Below, piece after piece: positions 1 through 4,456 of a DNA stretch of 7,256 nt; position 1 is the stretch's first letter, and every line of letters starts with the position of its first letter. A program made the translations under genes and the position numbers. Origin of the DNA: an uncultured Alphaproteobacteria bacterium. GTDB taxonomy: Bacteria; Pseudomonadota; Alphaproteobacteria; Micropepsales; Micropepsaceae. The notes below the pieces were generated by a model. That model saw nothing but the letters and a program-made list of their open reading frames with translations. It searched no databases and was not told the origin of the DNA. The stretch lies in contig CALDFO010000488.1 of NCBI GenBank assembly GCA_937942205.1, forward strand, positions 1 to 7,256, in the 5' to 3' direction.

Positions 1-420
1 GCGCGCCGCCCAGAGTGTGCGTCCCAGGCTCCATACCGCCAGGCCGAATCCCATTCCCAGAAGTCCCGCGGCGGCGGGGAAGACGGGGACATCCGGCTGG
101 ACCTGTCCGGTCAGTTGCAGAAAGCCCAGCACCAGGGCCGCCAGCCCGGTCACAAGGCACACCAGGGCTGGGAGCGGGATCGAGTCATGATGCAGCGGGC
201 GGGCAATCAGAACCGGCACGAATTGAAAGAGCGCCCCGCACATCAGAAGACTCAGCCAGCCGATCGCGACGATGTGAACGAGGATGAGGGTTTGGGGTGC
301 CGCGAGCGCGGCGGCGGGGTATCCGTAACCCGCCGCCATCAGCCCCTCGGCCAGGATCAGCGCGGTCAGACCTGCCGCGAAATAGGTCATTGTCCAGCGA
401 GACAGGGTGACGCCGCCCAC
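1..420 (-). CDS. Multi-pass membrane protein, partial at the left edge; perhaps heme-copper oxidase subunit I-like or NnrS-like
   Basis: Reading leftward from GTG at 420 gives 140 open codons that run off the window, so the C-terminus is missing. The visible part is strongly hydrophobic, with about four membrane helices near residues 13-32, 46-72, 84-104 and 113-138. Helix 2 holds a conserved-looking HIVAIGW motif (His49, Gly54, Trp55) followed by GALFQFVPVL. This pattern recalls the membrane proteins similar to heme-copper oxidase subunit I or NnrS that occur in NO-stress and denitrification loci. That assignment rests on general resemblance and is tentative. I chose GTG because AAAGGA lies at 435-430, nine bases upstream. 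ATG at 390 is an alternative, and an ATG at 543 inside the preceding gene is also in frame. The gene follows the DUF2249 gene by 53 bp on the same strand and probably shares its promoter, hence NsrR control. Confidence 0.65.
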   Translation of the reverse strand, partial: MGGVTLSRWTMTYFAAGLTALILAEGLMAAGYGYPAAALAAPQTLILVHIVAIGWLSLLMCGALFQFVPVLIARPLHHDSIPLPALVCLVTGLAALVLGFLQLTGQVQPDVPVFPAAAGLLGMGFGLAVWSLGRTLWAAR

Positions 421-441
421 GGGGGACCGTCCTTTCCCAGG

Positions 442-465
442 AGGGGCGCCGGCATCGGCGCCCCT
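442..465. repeat. 9-bp perfect inverted repeat (stem-loop) between the DUF2249 and membrane-protein genes
   Basis: AGGGGCGCC at 442-450 pairs perfectly with GGCGCCCCT at 457-465 around the six-base loop GGCATC. It starts nine bases past the DUF2249 stop and ends just before the ribosome-binding region of the membrane-protein gene. No T-run follows on either strand, so it is not a classical intrinsic terminator. It may be an intercistronic processing or stability hairpin that sets the relative expression of the two genes. The structure is seen; the role is inferred. Confidence 0.6.
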
Positions 466-473
466 ATTCGATT

Positions 474-734
474 TCAGGCCGCCCTCAACGGTTTGCCGAT
501 CTCGACACGCCAGACCGTCGGGCCGCTCTGCAGATAGACCCATAAAAATTCCCTCGGGTGTTCGGCCTCGAGTTGATAGTGAAGCGGTTTGGGGTCGTGA
601 TCGTTGACGAGAACGAACGACGCACCCGGCGTCAACGCTTCGACAAGTTGGAATATCTTTGCGTGCCGTTGCGCGGGCACCAGCTGGCGCACATCGATCT
701 CGGTCGGGGCTGGGTCCTTGGCTATTTCCGTCAT
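474..734 (-). CDS. DUF2249 domain protein, NO-stress associated
   Basis: This complete 86-residue protein is almost entirely one DUF2249 domain. Recognisable family segments are DVRQLVPAQRHAKIF near residues 14-28, then LTPGASFVLVNDHDPKPLHYQ near 34-54, and FLWVYLQSGPTVWRVEIGK near 63-81. The family is small and cytoplasmic, and is commonly found beside NsrR, hemerythrin-like proteins and denitrification genes. Its biochemical role is not firmly established; redox or metal (heme or Fe-S) chemistry in NO handling has been supposed. ATG at 734 is preceded by GGAG with an eight-base gap. The gene is first in a leftward unit and diverges from nsrR. The strong NsrR-like palindrome lies about 115 bp upstream, so repression by NsrR and induction by NO are likely. 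Family assignment is confident; function is inferred from context. Confidence 0.88.
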   Translation of the reverse strand: MTEIAKDPAPTEIDVRQLVPAQRHAKIFQLVEALTPGASFVLVNDHDPKPLHYQLEAEHPREFLWVYLQSGPTVWRVEIGKPLRAA

Positions 735-847
735 GATCGCATCTCCGGCCGCGGGGAGTGATCAGCGGACGGGATCGCGACCGGGCCCCGCCACGCTTTC
801 CTGCGGCCTGGCGTGTGCCGATGCCGTGAGAGCAGCTTCGGCATTAA

Positions 848-870
848 AACATATATTGTCAATATATCTT
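848..870. promoter_or_regulatory. Predicted NsrR operator, strong
   Basis: Left arm AACATATATTG (848-858) and right arm CAATATATCTT (860-870) surround a single central T at 859. Ten of eleven symmetric positions pair. The 11-1-11 layout and the AA-n-AT..ATT / AAT..AT-n-TT positions match the NsrR consensus known from gammaproteobacteria. The gene next door encodes NsrR. Binding would cover a leftward -10 region and repress the DUF2249 unit when NO is absent. Confidence 0.72.
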
Positions 871-913
871 TATGGATCGGCCCCGCCTGCGCGGCGTGAC
901 GCGGCAAGGCTTG

Positions 914-919
914 TATAAG
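914..919 (+). promoter_or_regulatory. Putative -10 element of nsrR (TATAAG)
   Basis: TATAAG lies 70 bases before the nsrR start codon, and its last three bases are the first three of the candidate operator at 917-939. No good -35 element is visible at the usual spacing. The same eight bases, TATAAGAT, recur at 1528-1535 in front of the next gene, again running into an AAGAT operator end. Promoter function is inferred. Confidence 0.45.
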
Positions 920-939
920 ATACCCGTTTACCTCATCTT
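917..939. promoter_or_regulatory. Candidate second NsrR operator, for autoregulation
   Basis: The site has the exact 23-bp length of an NsrR box, with AAGAT at 917-921 and ATCTT at 935-939 as matched ends. The outer five positions pair perfectly and the inner six do not, so the site is weaker than the one at 848-870. It sits immediately downstream of, and overlaps, the putative nsrR -10 element. That placement would suit autorepression. It could also be chance similarity. Confidence 0.4.
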
Positions 940-988
940 TTCGGGTCCGGCGGCCGTCGTGGCCGCGCCAAAATCCGAGGAGCCGGCC

Positions 989-1450
989 ATGCGATTGACG
1001 AATTTCTCGGACTATGCGCTGCGCGTCCTGATGTATGCGGCAAGCCAGGCGGACCGCTTGATCACCATCGAAGAGACGGCGCAGGTCTATGGTATTTCGC
1101 GCGCCCATCTGATGAAGGTCGCAAACCAGTTGACTCGCGCCGGCTATTTGAAGGCCGTGCGTGGCCGGTCGGGCGGGCTGATGCTGGCCAAGAGCCCGGG
1201 CAAGATCAAGCTGGGCGAGGTTCTGCGCGCGACCGAGCCGGACTTCGCGCTGGTTGAATGTTTCACCCCTGAAAATCGGTGCGTGATAACGCCGCGATGC
1301 CGGTTGCGCGGGATGTTCCAGGAGGCGCTGGGCGCCTTCACGGGAACGCTCGATCGGTACACCTTGGCGGATCTTGTCCTCACGCCCGTCAAGCCTGCGG
1401 CGTTCCGGAAGCGGGCCGCCGCGCTCCGATCCCGGTCCGGCCGGCCGTAG
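989..1450 (+). CDS. nsrR: NsrR, Rrf2-family NO-sensing Fe-S transcriptional repressor
   Basis: The 153-residue product matches NsrR along its length; E. coli NsrR has 141 residues. A winged helix-turn-helix spans about residues 25-66: ITIEETAQVYGISRAHLMKV is the helix-turn-helix, and AVRGRSGG lies in the wing. The Fe-S ligands are Cys91, Cys98 and Cys104 (C-x6-C-x5-C). Asp8, the fourth ligand known for Streptomyces NsrR, is also present. The cluster holds the dimer on DNA until NO nitrosylates it. The ITPxCRL stretch and YTLADLV near 124-130 are family signatures. ATG at 989 is preceded by AGGAG six bases upstream. An upstream in-frame ATG at 872 lacks such a site. The C-terminal tail after about residue 140 is basic and longer than in E. 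coli. Likely targets are the divergent DUF2249 unit, itself, and the gene starting at 1567. Confidence 0.93.
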   Translation: MRLTNFSDYALRVLMYAASQADRLITIEETAQVYGISRAHLMKVANQLTRAGYLKAVRGRSGGLMLAKSPGKIKLGEVLRATEPDFALVECFTPENRCVITPRCRLRGMFQEALGAFTGTLDRYTLADLVLTPVKPAAFRKRAAALRSRSGRP

Positions 1451-1453
1451 AAG

Positions 1454-1473
1454 GTCAGGCCCTGTCAGGCCCC
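1454..1473. repeat. Tandem 10-bp repeat just after nsrR
   Basis: GTCAGGCCCT (1454-1463) is followed directly by GTCAGGCCCC (1464-1473), differing at the last base. It begins four bases after the nsrR stop. GC-rich complementary segments follow up to about 1493, but no T-run does, so no terminator is called. The significance is unknown. Confidence 0.5.
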
Positions 1474-1527
1474 ACCAAGGGCGGGGAGGGCCGATTGTCG
1501 CAAGCCCTTTGCAGACACGCCAACTGC

Positions 1528-1533
1528 TATAAG
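1528..1533 (+). promoter_or_regulatory. Putative extended -10 element (TGC-TATAAG)
   Basis: TATAAG is preceded by TGC (1525-1527), which fits an extended -10 promoter and could explain the lack of a good -35 element. It runs directly into the candidate NsrR site at 1531-1553. The expected transcript start, near 1540, would lie inside that site. The start codon at 1567 would follow a short leader. Confidence 0.5.
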
Positions 1534-1553
1534 ATGCATTCTCGGTATACCTT
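1531..1553. promoter_or_regulatory. Candidate third NsrR operator
   Basis: The left arm AAGATGCATTC (1531-1541) matches the NsrR half-site consensus at all but its last base. The right arm CGGTATACCTT (1543-1553) is poorer, keeping the terminal CCTT and a few inner positions. Five of eleven symmetric positions pair. It overlaps the putative -10 element and ends 13 bp before the next start codon, a good position for repression. NsrR can act through single good half-sites, but binding here is a prediction. Confidence 0.5.
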
Positions 1554-1566
1554 TATGGAGATCCGG

Positions 1567-2082
1567 ATGCTTCAGGAGGGTGGATGTACGCCGGGGATCG
1601 CGTGTCTTCCCTTGGGAGGCAATGCCGTGGAAGGGGACGCCCCGCCTCGTTCCGGCGCGCACGCCTGGAAGCGGCGGGACCGCCTGGATATGGCGCTCGG
1701 TGATTTGGTGTTCCGTGTCGCTGCGTCGTTTCGCGGCCATCCGCACATTCACAATGTGCTGACGCACATTTCCGGCGCGAACTGGGATGCCGTCGAGGAC
1801 GCCTTGCGCGCCATCCTTGACCCCCGCACGGGAAGGCGCGATCTGTCGCCGCTGGCCCGGAATATCATCGACCTGATGTGCGCTGACCGCGGTGTCATGG
1901 GGCGGCGCGCCAAGCCATTCTATCGCGATTTGCTCACGAACCTGTTGGGAAATGCCACGGGTTCACGTTTCATCGCTCATGTCACCAGCCTCTTCCTTGA
2001 AAGCGAGATTGCGGCGCAATCGGGTCCGGCCCTCACTCGGTCGGATGGGCCGGGGTCCATCAACAATGCGGGGGTCGGATGA
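1567..2082 (+). CDS. Unrecognised His-rich protein, possibly NsrR-regulated
   Basis: I do not recognise this 171-residue protein. ATG at 1567 has GGAG at 1557-1560, six bases away. ATG at 1555 is in frame but has no such site, and a shorter start at Met43 is possible. The first 40 or so residues look disordered and include Cys7 and Cys13. From residue 43 the protein looks folded and largely helical: ALGDLVFRVAASF, then GHPHIHNVLTH with His58, His60, His62 and His67, then WDAVEDALRAIL and PFYRDLLTNLLG. The close His residues could bind a metal, which would fit a NO-related role, but this is speculation. No signal peptide or clear membrane segment is seen. It follows nsrR by 116 bp behind its own putative promoter and operator, and its stop overlaps the next ORF by ATGA. 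Confidence 0.65.
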   Translation: MLQEGGCTPGIACLPLGGNAVEGDAPPRSGAHAWKRRDRLDMALGDLVFRVAASFRGHPHIHNVLTHISGANWDAVEDALRAILDPRTGRRDLSPLARNIIDLMCADRGVMGRRAKPFYRDLLTNLLGNATGSRFIAHVTSLFLESEIAAQSGPALTRSDGPGSINNAGVG

Positions 2083-2258
2083 TGCCGGTGTATGCATATC
2101 GGGCGGAAGACATGGGCCACGTCGCGGATATTCGCGGCGAATCGGACTCTAGGCCGCTCCATGACGAGAATCCCGAGGTCATCCTTGCCACCGCGGCTCT
2201 GGGCGTCTTCACGGAACTGGCGGGAGCATTGCTGGCTTTCGAACAGCCGCAGAAATAG
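2079..2258 (+). CDS. Small 59-residue ORF, probably translationally coupled
   Basis: ATG at 2079 shares ATGA with the stop of the preceding gene (TGA 2080-2082), and the frame stays open to TAG at 2256-2258. A GGGGG run at 2070-2074 could help ribosome binding, or re-initiation after the upstream stop may suffice. The first half of the product is charged and polar (RAEDMGHVADIRGESDS). The second half is a hydrophobic, probably helical stretch, EVILATAALGVFTELAGALL, ending in FEQPQK. No family is recognised. The stop-start overlap and same-strand order favour a real gene partnered with the His-rich protein, but the short length leaves doubt. The hydrophobic segment is marginal for a membrane span. 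Confidence 0.5.
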   Translation: MMPVYAYRAEDMGHVADIRGESDSRPLHDENPEVILATAALGVFTELAGALLAFEQPQK

Positions 2259-2311
2259 CGTTCATGGCGCGGCATCGCCGCCATCGCGGGCGTCATCCCG
2301 CCTGGTCTGGT

Positions 2312-2339
2312 ACCCTGCCGCCATGCCGTGGCGCAGGGT
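2312..2339. repeat. Stable stem-loop in the leader of the FabH-like gene
   Basis: ACCCTGC (2312-2318) pairs with GCAGGGT (2333-2339). After one unpaired C (2319), GCCA (2320-2323) pairs with TGGC (2329-2332), closing a five-base loop. This gives eleven base pairs with a single bulge. A smaller GC-rich hairpin precedes it, GCGGC (2269-2273) with GCCGC (2277-2281). No T-tract follows, so termination is unlikely. It lies 70 bp before the start of the next gene and may separate expression of the two parts of the cluster. Confidence 0.5.
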
Positions 2340-2408
2340 GTCCGCCCGGAGCAGGCAGTATTATTGATGCCGTTGATCCCAACCGCTTTCGTGCCCGGGA
2401 GTGACCTG

Positions 2409-3392
2409 ATGTACAGAAGCGCGCATATTCTCGGATTCGGACATGCCGTTCCCGCGCGGCGGGTGTTCAATGATGAAATTGAAGGCCGGCTTGGTGTGCA
2501 ACAAGGCTGGATCGCGGAGCGCACGGGCATTCATTCCCGCTTCTGGGCGGAGCCCGGGGACACGCTCTCGGGACTGGCGGCAAGGGCCGGCGAGATGGCG
2601 CTGGCAGCCGCTGGCGTCGACCGTGAGGCGGTCGGGCTGTTGGTGCTTGCAACCTCCACGCCGGACCACCTGCTGCCGCCCAGCGCCCCCCTTGTCGCAT
2701 ACCAGCTTGGATTGCGTTGCGCCGGTGGAGTCGATCTCGCCGGCGCCTGTGCCGGGTTCATCTATGCTTTGACCTTCGCTGACGGCTATGTCCGTCTCCA
2801 CGGAAAATATGCGCTCGTCATCGCCGCCAATATCCTGAGTCGCCGCATTAACTTGCACGAAGCGTCCAGTGCTTCGCTCTTCGCCGATGCGGCGGGCGCT
2901 ATCGTTCTCGCTCCTTCCGATGACGTTGGACAGGGGATTCTAGGTGCGTCTCTCACGAGTGACGGCTCCGGGTATGGACTGATCCAGATTCCGGCGGGGG
3001 GCAGCAATCGCCCCTTCAGCGCAAGTCTCGATATAATTGAAACGCTGATGACGATGCCTGACGGGCGCGCGGTGTTCGTGAAGGCCGTTGACATCATGAG
3101 CCACTGCTCGACCCAAGCGCTGATTACAGCAGGTCTGGACGCGAGGGACATGGCGCGCTTTGTGCCACATCAGGCAAACGCGCGCATCGTGACCGCCATA
3201 GGCAAACGCCTCGGCATCGAGGATCGCAAGCTTGTTGGGACCTTCCCGGAATACGGTAATTCCTCGGCCGCGACAATCCCTTTATCGTTGTCACTGTCCC
3301 ATCGGGACAATCCGTTGCGCCCGGGGGATAAAATTCTGCTGACCGCGGTGGGTGCAGGCTTGACCGGTGGCGCGCTCGTGCTGGGAATATAG
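2409..3392 (+). CDS. FabH-like 3-oxoacyl-ACP synthase III
   Basis: The 327-residue product has the length and layout of beta-ketoacyl-ACP synthase III (thiolase fold). The triad is intact: Cys114 in GACAGF, His254 in FVPHQAN and Asn284 in YGNSSAAT, with the 30-residue His-Asn spacing of E. coli FabH. The N-terminal [11 protein letters not shown] segment (34-44) is a family signature. KAS III enzymes condense an acyl-CoA primer with malonyl-ACP; relatives such as PqsD make secondary metabolites or signals. The C-terminal loop reads GAGLTGGA where housekeeping FabH has GGGFTWG, which suggests a specialised paralogue. No plsX, fabD or acpP lies beside it, as would be usual for housekeeping fabH. 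GGGAG at 2397-2401 is seven bases before ATG 2409; an in-frame ATG at 2367 would add 14 residues. Possible NsrR control through the upstream genes is inferred from context. Confidence 0.88.
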   Translation: MYRSAHILGFGHAVPARRVFNDEIEGRLGVQQGWIAERTGIHSRFWAEPGDTLSGLAARAGEMALAAAGVDREAVGLLVLATSTPDHLLPPSAPLVAYQLGLRCAGGVDLAGACAGFIYALTFADGYVRLHGKYALVIAANILSRRINLHEASSASLFADAAGAIVLAPSDDVGQGILGASLTSDGSGYGLIQIPAGGSNRPFSASLDIIETLMTMPDGRAVFVKAVDIMSHCSTQALITAGLDARDMARFVPHQANARIVTAIGKRLGIEDRKLVGTFPEYGNSSAATIPLSLSLSHRDNPLRPGDKILLTAVGAGLTGGALVLGI

Positions 3393-3595
3393 AGAGGCGG
3401 CGGGTATCCCGGGCGTCAGGTAAAAGCGCGAACCTTTCAAGACATCGTTTTCAAGATATCGCTTTCAAGACAGCGGATGACACCAACGACTTGGGAACAA
3501 TGCCCGGCAAACTCGAGACAAATTGCGCCGTGTCTTTTCACCGGCGCGCAAGCGGGGTTCGGCACACTGGCCCGCGCCAGCCAGGGGTCGTTCGC
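3393..3595. other. Intergenic region with direct repeats upstream of parA
   Basis: This 203-bp gap holds no convincing gene. Its main feature is the triple repeat at 3435-3475, followed by about 120 bp without a recognisable promoter. No intrinsic terminator is seen after the FabH-like gene: only a four-base stem (CGGG-TAT-CCCG, 3401-3411) with no T-run. A ParA open frame extends back to 3491, but that part does not look like ParA and lacks a ribosome-binding site. Confidence 0.6.
3435..3475. repeat. Three tandem 14-bp-period direct repeats, candidate centromere or operator
   Basis: The units are TTTCAAGACATCG (3435-3447), TTTCAAGATATCG (3449-3461) and TTTCAAGACAGCG (3463-3475), each separated by one base. 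Each unit differs from the first or second by only one or two bases. Tandem direct repeats upstream of a parA-like gene with a downstream RHH gene match the layout of type Ib partition centromeres, where the RHH protein binds. The repeats are plain in the sequence; the function is inferred. Confidence 0.7.
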
Positions 3596-4456
3596 ATGTA
3601 CACCATCGTCGCCGCCTCCCAGAAGGGAGGCTCCGGGAAGACCACCCTGTCGGGCCATCTGGCGGTGGAAGCGCACCGCGCCGGCGCGGGCGAGATCGCG
3701 CTGATCGACACCGACCCGCAGGGCTCGCTGGCCGGATGGTGGAACGCCCGCCAGGCGCCCGCGCCCCATTTCGTCCGCAGCGGGCTGATGGACCTGGAAT
3801 CGACCCTGGCGGAACTGGCGCGGGCAGGCATCCGCATCGCGGTGATCGACACCCCGCCCGCCATCACCCAGTCCATCTCCCAGGTGGTCGCCCATGCCGA
3901 TCTGGTGCTGGTGCCGACACGGCCGTCGCCGCACGACCTGCGGGCGGTGGGTGCGACGGTCGATATCGCCGAACGCCACGGCAAGCCGCTGATCTTCGTG
4001 GTCAATGCCGCCACGGCGCGGGCGCGCATCACCGGCGAATCCGCCATCGCCTTGTCGCAGCACGGCACGGTGGCCCCGGTCACCATTCATCACCGGGTGG
4101 ATTTCGCCGCCAGCATGATCGACGGCCGCACCGTGGGCGAGGTGGTGCCCAATTCGCCCTCGGCCAAGGAGATCAGCGATCTGTGGCTGTATGTGCAGGA
4201 CCGGCTGTCGCGCATCGTGCGCGATCCGGCGCTGATGCCCGATGTCCGCCCCGGCCATCTGGCGGTGTCCTCGCTGTTGCCGCCGGTGCTGGAAAACGGT
4301 CCCGATATCCTGCCGCCGCCGGAGGTGTTGGAAGTCTATGCGGGGCCGGACCGGCGCAGTGGTGTGGAGCGCCGCGTGCTGGGCGAGCCGCGCGTCCCGG
4401 AACGCCGGGTCTTTGGCCGCCGCGCCAGCGACGAGATGCAGGGAGGCTGGAAATGA
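3596..4456 (+). CDS. ParA/ParF-family partition ATPase
   Basis: The 286-residue product is a deviant Walker ATPase. Walker A' is KGGSGKTT at residues 10-17, with signature Lys10 and catalytic Lys15. The conserved LIDTDPQGS lies at 36-44 and Walker B, IAVIDTPP, at 81-88. ParA proteins dimerise on ATP and bind DNA non-specifically to move DNA or protein cargo; a partner stimulates hydrolysis. There is no N-terminal DNA-binding domain, as in ParF and MinD-like proteins. The ATPase fold seems to end near residue 205. The remaining 80 or so residues form an extension with a Pro-rich stretch and an Arg-rich tail (DRRSGVERR, PERRVFGRR). ATG at 3596 is preceded by AGGGG with an eight-base gap and puts the fold at the N-terminus. 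The gene overlaps the RHH gene by ATGA, so the two are coupled. A role in plasmid-like partition or positioning of a cellular cargo cannot be decided here. Confidence 0.9.
   Translation: MYTIVAASQKGGSGKTTLSGHLAVEAHRAGAGEIALIDTDPQGSLAGWWNARQAPAPHFVRSGLMDLESTLAELARAGIRIAVIDTPPAITQSISQVVAHADLVLVPTRPSPHDLRAVGATVDIAERHGKPLIFVVNAATARARITGESAIALSQHGTVAPVTIHHRVDFAASMIDGRTVGEVVPNSPSAKEISDLWLYVQDRLSRIVRDPALMPDVRPGHLAVSSLLPPVLENGPDILPPPEVLEVYAGPDRRSGVERRVLGEPRVPERRVFGRRASDEMQGGWK

Larger units (their letters stand above)
735..988. promoter_or_regulatory. Divergent control region between the DUF2249 gene and nsrR
   Basis: This 254-bp gap holds no convincing gene. An AT-rich island at about 841-875 stands out against the GC-rich surroundings and carries a 23-bp NsrR-like palindrome. 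A second candidate operator and a TATAAG element lie closer to nsrR. On the minus strand, CATAAAGAT reads into the 848-870 palindrome, so a leftward -10 element may overlap it. The leftward transcript would then have a leader of roughly 115 bases. Centres of the two operators are 69 bp apart. Confidence 0.65.

Noticed and set aside
731..1108. 125-residue minus-strand frame across the divergent region
   Set aside because: It overlaps the start of nsrR and the operator sites, has no recognisable domain, and leaves no room for the DUF2249 promoter.
2361..2378. FNR/NnrR-type site from TTGAT repeats before the FabH-like gene
   Set aside because: TTGAT occurs twice in the same orientation, not as the inverted TTGAT-N4-ATCAA pair these regulators need.
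2060..2530. 156-residue minus-strand frame across the small ORF and FabH-like start
   Set aside because: It is Ser/Pro/Arg-rich without domain features and lies opposite better-supported plus-strand genes.
3393..3420. Terminator after the FabH-like gene
   Set aside because: Only a four-base stem (CGGG-TAT-CCCG) with no T-run is present, which is too weak to call.
3435..3475. CRISPR array
   Set aside because: Units are 13 bases with single-base spacers and no cas genes; this is a tandem direct repeat.
3437..4258. 273-residue open frame on the minus strand opposite parA
   Set aside because: It is rich in Arg, Gly and His in a way typical of antisense frames of GC-rich genes, has no family match, and lies opposite a clear ParA.
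3523..4452. Long upstream extension of the RHH reading frame (435 residues in total)
   Set aside because: The portion before 4453 is a shifted-frame shadow of parA. The natural start is the ATG overlapping the parA stop.
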